Origin: DATECU01 sp035286745
Lineage (GTDB): Bacteria > Acidobacteriota > Vicinamibacteria > Fen-336
Assembly: GCA_035286745.1 (NCBI GenBank)
Contig: DATECU010000082.1
Span: forward strand, 1-17,853
Direction: 5' to 3'
Length of the DNA: 17,853 nt
Numbering within the stretch: position 1 is the stretch's first letter; each line of letters starts with the position of its first letter. The position numbers and the translations under genes are program-made. This document shows positions 1 through 6,800 of this stretch, one piece after another. The notes under the pieces were generated by a model that made no database searches, was not told where the DNA came from, and saw nothing but the letters and a program-made list of their open reading frames with translations.

Positions 1-77
1 GAGCCGATGAAGTTCTTGAGGAGGTAGCTGTGGTTCCAGCCGGTGGTCACGACGCTGACAAGGGGGGTGGATTCCAT
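1..77 (-). CDS. Probable family 2 glycosyltransferase, N-terminal fragment
   Basis: Only the first 25 codons are inside the window; the gene runs off the left edge. From the ATG at 77 the peptide begins MESTPLVSVVTTGWNHSYLL. The VSVV-T-x-W-N-H-S-Y-L stretch resembles the first beta strand and helix of GT-A fold family 2 glycosyltransferases (VSVVIPxYNxxxYL), which place the nucleotide part of a sugar donor there. The usual Pro-x-Tyr-Asn is replaced by Thr-Gly-Trp-Asn, which occurs in some members. The start lies 59 nt downstream of the HAD phosphatase stop on the same strand, with no clear Shine-Dalgarno sequence; the leader is C-rich in the mRNA. A family 2 transferase would suit the other glycosyltransferases nearby, but so little is visible that the assignment is tentative. 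Confidence 0.5.
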   Translation of the reverse strand, partial: MESTPLVSVVTTGWNHSYLLKNFIG

Positions 78-136
78 GGGGGTGGGGGTTTAGGGCGCCT
101 ATCCTACACCCGAGACGGGGGGGTGGGCCAGGGCAT

Positions 137-979
137 TCAAGCCAATCTCAAGACGTGTTCCTCGATCGCCCAAGCGACACCGTCCTGGTCGTTGCTGGGA
201 AGCACCGGGAAGCCCAGGTCCTTGAGGGCGGGGGTGGCGTTGCCCATCACCAGGCCAAGGCCAGCTTGCTCGAGCATGGCGCGGTCGTTCCAGTTGTCGC
301 CCACCGCCAACGTCTCCTCCCGGGAGACACCCCAGCGCCCTTGCAGGAAGCTCAGAGCCGGCGCCTTGCCGACTCCCGGCGCCAGCACGTCCAGGACACC
401 CACGTTCTGAGCGGGATACACGGTACGCTCGACCACCGCGGCAGCTCCCAGCCTCGCTTCCAGATGAGGCCACAGGGCGTCCATCTCGGTGAGCCCGCCT
501 CCGAACATGACCTGGATCGGATCCTCAGCGATCGCCCCCTCCAAGTCAGGCACCACCCTCACGTCCGGGTGGGACTTGTCCAGGTAGTAGACGAGCAGGG
601 TGTTCGAAGGCTCGACGCCCTGGACCAGGAGCTGCCCCTCGCCCTGCTGGCCCACGTGCAGCACCGGATCGGCGCCCCGCTCGCGTCCGGCGCGGATGGC
701 AAGCCGGGCGGTGCTCAAGGCCAGCGGCAGGCAACGCAGCACCCGGCCCGCTTCCAGGATCAGGGCGCCGTTATGCAGCACCAGATCCACCTCACCCCCC
801 AGGCTGGCCGCCACCCGACGGGCAGCGGGATAGCGGCGGCCGGTGACCAGCACCAGCCGCAGACCGCGAGCCCGGGCCTCGTTCAGCGCATTCAAAGTGC
901 GCACCGACAAGCTCTTGTCGGTCCGAAGTAGGGTGCCGTCGATGTCGAGGGCCAGCAGCCGAAAAGGCGGGGTCTTCAC
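137..979 (-). CDS. Cof-type HAD-superfamily phosphatase
   Basis: A 280-residue hydrolase of the haloacid dehalogenase superfamily, Cof/YbiV-like (type IIB cap). Numbered from the GTG at 979, motif I is LALDIDGTL with the nucleophile and acid/base aspartates at 12 and 14. Motif II is the Thr of LVTGRR near 46, motif III the Lys of GVGKAPAL near 205, and motif IV GDNWND near 227-232. These enzymes dephosphorylate sugar phosphates, nucleotides or cofactors such as FMN and PLP in the cytoplasm; the substrate cannot be read from sequence. The frame is open to a TTG at 991, but I prefer the GTG at 979 because it overlaps the upstream stop as GTGA (4 nt), the usual sign of translational coupling with the HEAT/cyclophilin gene. 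Length is normal for the family. No terminator is visible between its stop and the next gene. Confidence 0.88.
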   Translation of the reverse strand: MKTPPFRLLALDIDGTLLRTDKSLSVRTLNALNEARARGLRLVLVTGRRYPAARRVAASLGGEVDLVLHNGALILEAGRVLRCLPLALSTARLAIRAGRERGADPVLHVGQQGEGQLLVQGVEPSNTLLVYYLDKSHPDVRVVPDLEGAIAEDPIQVMFGGGLTEMDALWPHLEARLGAAAVVERTVYPAQNVGVLDVLAPGVGKAPALSFLQGRWGVSREETLAVGDNWNDRAMLEQAGLGLVMGNATPALKDLGFPVLPSNDQDGVAWAIEEHVLRLA

Positions 980-3015
980 CGCCCGTCCCAAACCTCGACC
1001 CGCTCGATCGCGTCCCCCGGCTGGACCTGGTCGGCCACCTCCATGCCCTGGGCCACCCAGCCGATCACGGTGTAGTTCCCGTCCAGGTGTGGCTGGGGGG
1101 AGAGCGTGATGAAGAACTGGCTGCCGCCGGTGTCCTTCCCGGAGAGGGCCATGCCCACGATGCCGCGGCCGTAGGGCTTCTCACCCACCTCGCAGCGCAG
1201 GGTGTAGCCGGGCCCGCCGTTGCCGTCGCCTCGCGGGTCGCCCCCCTGGATCACGAAGTTGGGGACTACGCGATGAAAGGTGAGGCCGTCATAGAAGCCG
1301 CGGCGCGCCAAGTCGAGAAAGGAAGCCACGTTCAGCGGGGCCTCCACCACGTTCAGGTGGACTTCGATGACGCCGCGCCGGGTGTGCAGCAAGACCCGGG
1401 GGGTGAAGAGCGGGACCCCCGGCTGAGGATCGAAGGGCGCCATGGCCTGGCGATAGTCGAGGTGGGGTCGGTCCACCGCCTCGAAGCCCGACCACGGCGG
1501 CTGCTGGCCCAGGCCGCTCAACGCCGAGGCCGCCCGCACCCGCACCACCCGCACCGGGTCGCTGCCGGCGATCTCGCGCAACACCTCGTGGGCCTTGGCG
1601 TCGTTCTGAACCGAGAGCGCCGCCACCTGGCCCAGCCGGGCGTCCAGGTCGGCGTCGCTTCGAGACATGCGATAGGCGGAGGCCAGGGCCGTGGTCTGGC
1701 CGGTGGCCTTCAGGGCCGCCAAACCCTCGGCGGCAGCGGCGCGCACCGCGAAGTCCGCATGCTCCAGGTAGCGCACCAGGGTGTCAGCCGCGTCCTTGCC
1801 GCGCGCCTTACGAATTGATTCCAGGACCGGGGGCAGCACCCGGGGGTCCTCGTCCTTGAGCAAGGAGTAGAGAACGCCCAGGCTCACCTCGTCCCCCGAC
1901 TCGGCCAGGGCGGCGCCCAGGGCGGCCCGCACCGAGAAGACCGGATCGGGATCGAGGGTGGAGAGCACCAGCGCGAACTCCTCGCGGTCCAGGTGAGCCA
2001 GGGCCTGCAGGGCGGCGGCCCGGATCGCCGGCTGCTCGTGGCCCACCAGGGCTACCACCTGGGGGCGCAGGCCCTTGTCGCGGGGCAGGGCGGCCAGGGC
2101 CTTCAGGGCCTCGATCTGGAGGGTGGGGTTCTGCGAACGCAGCAGCGCGGCCACCGCCGGCGCGCCCCGTGCGTGGCCGAGCGCTCCAACCGCCCGCACC
2201 GCCATCACCACCACACTCTCCTCCTGGTCCCTGAGTAGCGGCAGGACCAGGTCGAGCTGGGAAGTGTCTTTGAGCGCACCTAGCCCACGCGCGGCCAGGG
2301 CCCGAGAGACCGGGTCCGAAGCCGTGGTGGCGGCGGCCAGCACCGGCCGCAGAGCCGGGCTCTCCAGGCGCATGGCGGTCCAGGTGGCGGCCCACCAGTC
2401 AAAGCGCGGCTTGCCGGCGTTGAGCAGAGTCGACTCCGCGGCCGGCAGGTCCTTGAGCCGGGCCAGCGCGAAGAGACCCAGCCGCTGAACCAGCCAGGGG
2501 TCGTACGGGTTGGACGGGTCGTCGCCCCGGACCACGATGGCGGTCGGGGTCTTGGGCGTGGCGTCGAGCACCATCTTGGCGATGGCGGGAGCCGCCCGCG
2601 GGTCGCCGATGCGGCCCAGCGCCTCCGCGGCCCGCGCCTTCACCACCGCCTCGGGATCGAGCAGCGAGGCCAGGAGCCGCTCCACCGCTTGCTTGTCGCC
2701 GATGAGGCCCATGGCGAAAGCCGCCATCTGGCGCACCTCGGGCTCGGCATCGTTCATGCGTTGGATGAGGGTGGGCAGGCTGGCCGGGTCGCCGACGCGA
2801 CCGGCGGCCAGGGCGGCCCGCCGGCGCAGGCCGGGATCGGGATCGGCGAGGTAGCGGTCCAGCTCGCCGTCACCCAGGCTGCGCCGGTCCTCAAAGGCGA
2901 GGAGGCGGGCCATCTTCTCGATGCGGGAGGCGGGTGAGCTGGGGGTCTTGGCCTGCGCGGGGAAGGCGGCGACAACCAGCAGCAGGCCGCAGAAGGTGGT
3001 CTTTCCTGGCACCAT
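976..3015 (-). CDS. Secreted HEAT-repeat protein with C-terminal cyclophilin-type peptidyl-prolyl isomerase
   Basis: A 679-residue fusion. Residues 1-22 look like a Sec signal peptide (Lys, hydrophobic GLLLVVAAF, then AQA cleavage site), so it probably works outside the cytoplasm. Residues about 40-510 are HEAT/PBS-lyase-type helical repeats, recognisable by recurring D-P-x-x-x-V-R-x-x-A-A-x-A-L-G-x-x-G-D units; such solenoids bind other proteins. Residues about 541-679 are a complete cyclophilin domain: FHRVVPNFVIQGGD (580-593) supplies the catalytic Arg, Phe and Gln, and GSQFFITL (631-638) the second active-site strand. The positions of human Trp121 and His126 are His and Tyr, as in many bacterial cyclophilins. 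The likely role is a scaffold-linked proline isomerase/chaperone for envelope proteins; the client is unknown. The ATG at 3015 has no Shine-Dalgarno sequence but has a TATAAT 10 nt upstream. Confidence 0.9.
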   Translation of the reverse strand: MVPGKTTFCGLLLVVAAFPAQAKTPSSPASRIEKMARLLAFEDRRSLGDGELDRYLADPDPGLRRRAALAAGRVGDPASLPTLIQRMNDAEPEVRQMAAFAMGLIGDKQAVERLLASLLDPEAVVKARAAEALGRIGDPRAAPAIAKMVLDATPKTPTAIVVRGDDPSNPYDPWLVQRLGLFALARLKDLPAAESTLLNAGKPRFDWWAATWTAMRLESPALRPVLAAATTASDPVSRALAARGLGALKDTSQLDLVLPLLRDQEESVVVMAVRAVGALGHARGAPAVAALLRSQNPTLQIEALKALAALPRDKGLRPQVVALVGHEQPAIRAAALQALAHLDREEFALVLSTLDPDPVFSVRAALGAALAESGDEVSLGVLYSLLKDEDPRVLPPVLESIRKARGKDAADTLVRYLEHADFAVRAAAAEGLAALKATGQTTALASAYRMSRSDADLDARLGQVAALSVQNDAKAHEVLREIAGSDPVRVVRVRAASALSGLGQQPPWSGFEAVDRPHLDYRQAMAPFDPQPGVPLFTPRVLLHTRRGVIEVHLNVVEAPLNVASFLDLARRGFYDGLTFHRVVPNFVIQGGDPRGDGNGGPGYTLRCEVGEKPYGRGIVGMALSGKDTGGSQFFITLSPQPHLDGNYTVIGWVAQGMEVADQVQPGDAIERVEVWDGR

Positions 3016-3025
3016 GGCGCCGCGG

Positions 3026-3031
3026 ATTATA
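3026..3031 (-). promoter_or_regulatory. Putative -10 element of HEAT/cyclophilin gene, near-leaderless
   Basis: On the minus strand the sequence reads GGGCTATAATCCGCGGCGCC followed by the ATG at 3015. This is a perfect TATAAT in very GC-rich surroundings, 10 nt before the start codon. A sigma-70-type start about 7 nt downstream of the hexamer would leave a leader of only a few nucleotides, matching the absence of a Shine-Dalgarno sequence. I see no convincing -35. It sits in the 28-nt gap after the glycosyltransferase stop and would give the fusion gene and the HAD gene their own transcription. Confidence 0.55.
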
Positions 3032-3043
3032 GCCCGCCCCGGC

Positions 3044-4051
3044 TCAGGCGACGGCCAAGAGATCGACCCCGTCCACCAGGCCCAGGCCAGCGGCTACCTC
3101 ACGGATGCGCGATCGGGCCCCCGGCTGTCCCACCGCCGCCAGATGAAGACAGCCGGAGAGCTGGGGAACCTCGGCGAGCCCCAGGACCGGCGTGCCGCCG
3201 ATGCGCCGGCCGATCTTCCGGCGGTCGACCTCCACGAAGCCGCAGACCGAGTGGCCGGAGGCCTGGAGCGCTCTCGCCCAGCCCTTTCCGATGGGCCCCG
3301 CCCCCCACACCGCCACCGGCCGGCCGCCCCGGAGATAGCGGCGGCCCAAGACCTCGATCTTGAGGGCTCGGAACCGCTCCGGGGCGTAGCGTGAATCGCA
3401 GCGGGTGAGGCGCCGCTCAGAGTCGCGCCAGTCGAGCAGCACCTGCGGCAGCTTGGCGAAGCCGTAGCCGGCCTCAAAGGCCCGCAGCCACAGGTCGTAA
3501 TCCTCGGGTCCCTCGAAGGCCCGGTAGCCGCCGAGGGCGGTGAGCGCCTCCGCCCGCATGATGACGCTGGGATGCACCAGTGGCGACTCGACGAAGAGGT
3601 CGCGGGCCATGGCCTGGTGATCGAGGAGCTGGTTCTGCCAGGCCAGGTAGTCGCGCATCCCCTGGTTGCCGGCGGCGACCGACCCGGTGAGACGCACGCG
3701 GCAGCCCACAACCGCGATCTCCGGGTGGGCGTCCAGGAACTCGACCTGAAGCGCCAAACGCTGGGGGTGGGCGATATCGTCGGCGTCCATGCGCGCCAAG
3801 AGCGGCGAACGGGCCGCCGCCGCGGCGGCGTTGAGAGCCGCCGGAAGGCCCTGAGCCGGCGTCCTCAGCAACCGGCACCGGGGATCCAGCGCGGCCAGCG
3901 CCGACAGCCGCTCCGTGCTGCCATCGCTGGAACCGTCGTCGACCGCCACCACCTCGAGGTCGGTGAGGGTCTGGGCCTGGAGCGAGCTCAGGCATTCGTT
4001 GAGCACGGGCCCCGCGTCCCGCACCGGCAGCAGTACCGAGACCCGTGGCAC
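3044..4051 (-). CDS. Family 2 glycosyltransferase fused to a Rossmann-like domain
   Basis: A 335-residue cytoplasmic protein in two parts. Residues 1 to about 235 are a GT-A family 2 transferase: VSVLLPVRDAG at the start, the nucleotide-binding VAVDDGSSDGS around 36-45, the metal-binding MDADD at 88-92, and the acceptor/base region GPEDYDLWLR at 181-190. It would move a sugar from a nucleotide donor onto a glycan or lipid acceptor. Residues about 243-335 hold a second domain beginning RPVAVWGAGPIGKGWARAL, a glycine-rich loop after a beta strand, then FVEVD and GTPVLG. This resembles the nucleotide-binding N-terminal part of PglD/FdtC-like proteins or a small Rossmann fold. The GTG start is preceded by AGGAG and lies 6 nt after the PilZ gene stop, so the two are probably co-transcribed. 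Donor and acceptor are unknown. Confidence 0.85.
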   Translation of the reverse strand: MPRVSVLLPVRDAGPVLNECLSSLQAQTLTDLEVVAVDDGSSDGSTERLSALAALDPRCRLLRTPAQGLPAALNAAAAAARSPLLARMDADDIAHPQRLALQVEFLDAHPEIAVVGCRVRLTGSVAAGNQGMRDYLAWQNQLLDHQAMARDLFVESPLVHPSVIMRAEALTALGGYRAFEGPEDYDLWLRAFEAGYGFAKLPQVLLDWRDSERRLTRCDSRYAPERFRALKIEVLGRRYLRGGRPVAVWGAGPIGKGWARALQASGHSVCGFVEVDRRKIGRRIGGTPVLGLAEVPQLSGCLHLAAVGQPGARSRIREVAAGLGLVDGVDLLAVA

Positions 4052-4057
4052 CGGCTC

Positions 4058-4999
4058 CTATTCGAGGCCCACGCCCTCGCCGTGGCGCATGACGAACTCC
4101 CGCGCCTCGCGCAGCACCGCCTCCCGAGTGGCCCCCTCTACCACGTAGAAGGGCCCGCTGACTCCGGGACGCCAGTGGTCCCGCGGGCCGCGCCGAATCT
4201 CGGCCAGCCAGGAGGCGTGGCGTTGCACCGGCAGCAGGATCTCGTAGACGAACTCACCGCGGCGCACCGTGGAGTGGATGAGATAGGACGGGGACGAGGT
4301 CGGGGTGACCACCGCGCCCACCACCAGGCCCTGGATGATCTCGGCGCTCTCGGGGGGCACGAACAGAAACTCGACGCCGTAACCCAAGTAGGGCCAATCC
4401 ACTTCCTCCGCCTCGCGCACCACCCGCCCCAGGGCCTGCACCCGAACCGCCACCCCGGGCAACTGCATCTCGAGATCCAGGTCGGTCTGAGGCAGCCGAA
4501 TGGGGCTGGCCAGCAGCACGCCATTGACGCTCAGGTTCCGGGTGAGCCCGTAGAAGTGGACGGGATCGGTGGCGCGCTGGGTTCCCACCACCTGCCCCTG
4601 AACCGGGATCCGGACCTGGACCCGAACCGGCACCGCCAGCAGCTTGGCGATCCACGACTCCAGGTCCTCGCGTTCCAGCGGTCTCCGGAGCGCGGCGTTG
4701 GCGCCGGCGGCGATGGCTTCATCCTCGATGCCCGCAGGCTCGCCGGCCGGGATCAGAGCCAGGATGGAGACATGGCGGGTGGCGTCGTGGTTGCGAATGC
4801 GACGGACCGCCTCGGCCAACGGCAGGTCGGGCAACTGCGAGCCAAGAACCACCAAACGTGCGCCGCTGGCGGGAAGCGTCTCCAGCACCTGTCGCACCGA
4901 GGCCCGCTGCTCGACCAGGCGCCCCTCCCGATTCAGGAGCGGGGCTTCGAGAAGGAGGCTGCGGCCGTCGAGGCCGGCCACCAGGAGGTCATAGGGCAT
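4058..4999 (-). CDS. Pseudo-receiver and PilZ domain protein
   Basis: A 313-residue cytoplasmic protein. Residues 1 to about 122 have the length and alternation of a response-regulator receiver domain but lack its key residues. The phospho-acceptor Asp position reads VVLGSQLPD with Gly at about 53, the acidic pair near the N-terminus is absent, and the conserved Lys-Pro is Arg-Pro at 106-107. Residues about 124-230 look like a PilZ domain: RVQVR at 126-130 (RxxxR) and NLSVNG at 155-160 (D/NxSxxG), the c-di-GMP contact motifs. Residues 240-313 form a further small unassigned region. The expected role is a non-phosphorylated c-di-GMP effector acting by protein contact, for example on motility, exopolysaccharide or the neighbouring glycosyltransferase. 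The ATG at 4999 has only a weak upstream GAGAGG. c-di-GMP binding is inferred from motifs only. Confidence 0.8.
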   Translation of the reverse strand: MPYDLLVAGLDGRSLLLEAPLLNREGRLVEQRASVRQVLETLPASGARLVVLGSQLPDLPLAEAVRRIRNHDATRHVSILALIPAGEPAGIEDEAIAAGANAALRRPLEREDLESWIAKLLAVPVRVQVRIPVQGQVVGTQRATDPVHFYGLTRNLSVNGVLLASPIRLPQTDLDLEMQLPGVAVRVQALGRVVREAEEVDWPYLGYGVEFLFVPPESAEIIQGLVVGAVVTPTSSPSYLIHSTVRRGEFVYEILLPVQRHASWLAEIRRGPRDHWRPGVSGPFYVVEGATREAVLREAREFVMRHGEGVGLE

Positions 5000-5074
5000 G
5001 GCGAGTCATCGAGCCTCTCGGGAGTCTACGGCCGGGGGGGGAGCGGGTGCAACGGCAGGGGACGGCAGCTAGAC

Positions 5075-5109
5075 GGCAGCTATCAGCTCTCAGCAGTCAG
5101 CTTTCAGCT
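5075..5109 (+). repeat. Heptamer repeat array, left arm (NTCAGCT x5)
   Basis: Five consecutive 7-bp units read GGCAGCT, ATCAGCT, CTCAGCA, GTCAGCT and TTCAGCT. They are variants of a single NTCAGCT unit, variable mainly at the first position. The reverse complement of this unit forms the right arm about 47 nt away. An additional isolated GGCAGCT lies at 5064-5070. Confidence 0.85.
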
Positions 5110-5156
5110 ACGGAAAGGCACGAGGCTGGAGAGGCGGTAGGGGGAGGACAGCGGTC

Positions 5157-5198
5157 GGCTGACGGCTGATCGCTGATAGCTGATAGCTGACTGCTGCT
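5157..5198 (+). repeat. Heptamer repeat array, right arm (AGCTGAN x5-6)
   Basis: Consecutive 7-bp units read GGCTGAC, GGCTGAT, CGCTGAT, AGCTGAT, AGCTGAC, then a decayed TGCTGCT. They are reverse complements of the left-arm unit, so both arms could pair over about 35 bp with several mismatches around a 47-nt loop. The array ends 2 nt before the vWA gene stop codon (TAA at 5203-5201, minus strand). Confidence 0.85.
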
Positions 5199-5200
5199 CG

Positions 5201-6763
5201 TTATGTGACAACCCGCTGCTGGGTGCGGCGCAGGCGGAAGGCCCGCTGCAGGATGTCGGGCAGCCAGCTCTTGAGTCCCAGCAGGGATGGGATGCGGTCG
5301 TAGTAGAGAAGCAGCTTCACGTCCTTGCGACCGCCCTTCACGACGTCCTTCACGATGAAGCCGTACCGGCCGATCCGGACCACGGCTCCCGGCTTCAGCT
5401 CCTTGCGCTCCGCCCGCGCGCCGTAGGTGGCCACCTGCACCCGGGGCTCGGTCAGCTCCTTCCGGAGGTTGTCGTTGAACAACAGATGCGCCTTGGCCCG
5501 CAGGAAGTCGATGGGGGCAATCTTGCGCCGCTCGTGGGGCTGCGACTTCAGGAGCTGCTCGGCCTCCGCGGCCGCGAAGTTCTGGGCGATGTACTCGACG
5601 TTCAAGGCGTAGATCTGCTCGTCCTTGTTGCCTTCCGCGGTCAGGCGATGGATGGCCTTGCGCAGGTCGTCCAGCGAGAGGTGCAGGAGCGATTGGGTGG
5701 TAGCGTCGGCGCTGGTCGGGTCGAGACCGACGCCGGTGAGGTCGAGCGCGGGCGCCTGGTAGGTGAAGCTGGCGGCCGCTTCCTTCACGTCCTGCACCCA
5801 GCACAGACCGGTGCTGCCCCAGCCGCCGGCTTCCAGCTTGTGCAGCTTGTCCACGGCAACGTGGAAAGGCGGACCCAGCGACAGCTCGATCAGCTCCAGA
5901 TCGCCGGCCCCGGGGAAAGAACGCACCACCACGCCGAGCAGGAGGAGCAGGCAGAGGCCAAGCGGTAAGACAAGGTAGGTGAAGAACTTCAGCTCCACCG
6001 TTGGACGCACCGGGGCGACGATGCGGCGGACCACCGGCTCGACCTTGGCCAGGCCTTCCTGGGGCGCCACCCGGTAAATGAACTTCTTGAGCAAGACGCC
6101 GTTGTCGCCGAAGAAGGAGGACAGGCTTTGCGCCAGCGGTGACGCCTGGGCACCGTTGGCCGCCCGCACCATGTCGAGGACGAAGCCGGGGGCCTGTTCG
6201 CGGTGGCGGATGGCGTCGCGGTCGGAAGGGGGGTCGCCCACCAAGATGACGTAGAGCGGCGCCTTCATGTCCCGGACCAGGCTCACCGTCTTCTCGACCG
6301 AGAAGGCTCTCACGTCGGCTCCGGGGGGGACGTCCATGTCCAGCCAGTCCGAGGGCAGGGGGTCGGGCGCGGCGTCGGTCAGCAGCACCAGCCGGAACTC
6401 CGTCTTGGCCGGGAACTCGTTCATCAGGTCCCGAGCCCTCAGGAAGGCGAAGTAGAAGTCGGTCCACTGCCCGTCGTTTCGATACCGCGAGACATCGTCC
6501 ACGAAGATCTCGTGGCGCCCGCCAAAGAGGATCAGCCGGTAGGGCTGGCCCTGGAGGAAGGTGAACATCTTCTCGAGCGCCGCCACCCGCTTCTCCTGGG
6601 GATCCAGGGGGGGCAAAGACGCGGAGTTGTCGATCAAGAAAAGGATGACGGGCGTGTTTCCGGCCGGGGCCGGAGATGTCGGCGAGGCGGACGGCGAGGG
6701 AGCCTTGGCCGGCGGGGCTGCCGGCGCCGCGAGCAGGGCGGAGAGGAGGAGGGCCGGGAACAT
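5201..6763 (-). CDS. Membrane-anchored von Willebrand factor A domain protein
   Basis: A 520-residue protein. Residues 1 to about 19 form a signal peptide or hydrophobic start (LLLSALLAAPAAP), followed by a Pro/Ala/Ser linker to about 35. A vWA domain follows (about 37-250): VILFLIDNSAS at 39-49 gives the DxSxS metal-ion site, and LVLLTDA near 126-131 the third metal ligand. FFTYLVLPLGLCLLLLLGVVV (about 260-280) is a single transmembrane segment. The remaining 240 residues, probably cytoplasmic, contain charged helices and a beta-rich patch near 450-490, with no domain I recognise. vWA domains mediate metal-dependent protein binding, so a surface or periplasmic interaction with a cytoplasmic output is plausible. 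It diverges from the ATPase gene across a shared 44-nt promoter region. Partner and pathway are unknown. Confidence 0.8.
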   Translation of the reverse strand: MFPALLLSALLAAPAAPPAKAPSPSASPTSPAPAGNTPVILFLIDNSASLPPLDPQEKRVAALEKMFTFLQGQPYRLILFGGRHEIFVDDVSRYRNDGQWTDFYFAFLRARDLMNEFPAKTEFRLVLLTDAAPDPLPSDWLDMDVPPGADVRAFSVEKTVSLVRDMKAPLYVILVGDPPSDRDAIRHREQAPGFVLDMVRAANGAQASPLAQSLSSFFGDNGVLLKKFIYRVAPQEGLAKVEPVVRRIVAPVRPTVELKFFTYLVLPLGLCLLLLLGVVVRSFPGAGDLELIELSLGPPFHVAVDKLHKLEAGGWGSTGLCWVQDVKEAAASFTYQAPALDLTGVGLDPTSADATTQSLLHLSLDDLRKAIHRLTAEGNKDEQIYALNVEYIAQNFAAAEAEQLLKSQPHERRKIAPIDFLRAKAHLLFNDNLRKELTEPRVQVATYGARAERKELKPGAVVRIGRYGFIVKDVVKGGRKDVKLLLYYDRIPSLLGLKSWLPDILQRAFRLRRTQQRVVT

Positions 6764-6777
6764 ACGTTAGCGGCAGG

Positions 6778-6783
6778 ATTCTA
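6778..6783 (-). promoter_or_regulatory. Putative -10 element for vWA gene
   Basis: The minus strand reads TAGAATCCTGCCGC, then the ATG at 6763 lies 14 nt after the hexamer. TAGAAT is one mismatch from consensus and is the mirror partner of the TATAAT on the plus strand. It would give a very short leader of about 7 nt. No convincing -35 is seen. Confidence 0.4.
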
Positions 6784-6794
6784 CTATGGCCGCA

Positions 6795-6800
6795 TATAAT
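6795..6800 (+). promoter_or_regulatory. Putative -10 element for ATPase operon, leaderless
   Basis: A perfect TATAAT lies 7 nt before the ATG at 6808. Transcription starting about 7 nt after the hexamer would begin at or next to the A of the start codon, so the mRNA would be leaderless. This fits the lack of any Shine-Dalgarno sequence in CCTGCTC. The 17-nt upstream position (GGCAGG) does not resemble a -35. Confidence 0.6.

Larger units (their letters stand above)
5000..5200. other. Intergenic region with heptamer repeats
   Basis: This 201-nt gap between the vWA gene stop and the PilZ gene start is one of the few sizeable non-coding stretches in the window. It holds two runs of degenerate heptamers in inverted arrangement (5075-5109 and 5157-5198), listed separately, and an 8-G run at 5034-5041. 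I see no strong promoter for the PilZ gene; a weak TAGACT on the minus strand (5028-5023) is the only -10-like hexamer near its start. There is no U-tract typical of an intrinsic terminator. Confidence 0.7.

Noticed and set aside
3572..5140. Long plus-strand open frame (522 codons) opposite the glycosyltransferase and PilZ genes
   Set aside because: It is antisense to two genes with clear domain motifs and shows no recognisable family. Long spurious frames are expected on the opposite strand of GC-rich genes. Its end reads through the heptamer repeats.
5075..5198. CRISPR array or intrinsic terminator
   Set aside because: The period is 7 bp with no spacers, so it is not CRISPR. No U-tract follows the hairpin in the direction of transcription, so it is not a standard intrinsic terminator.
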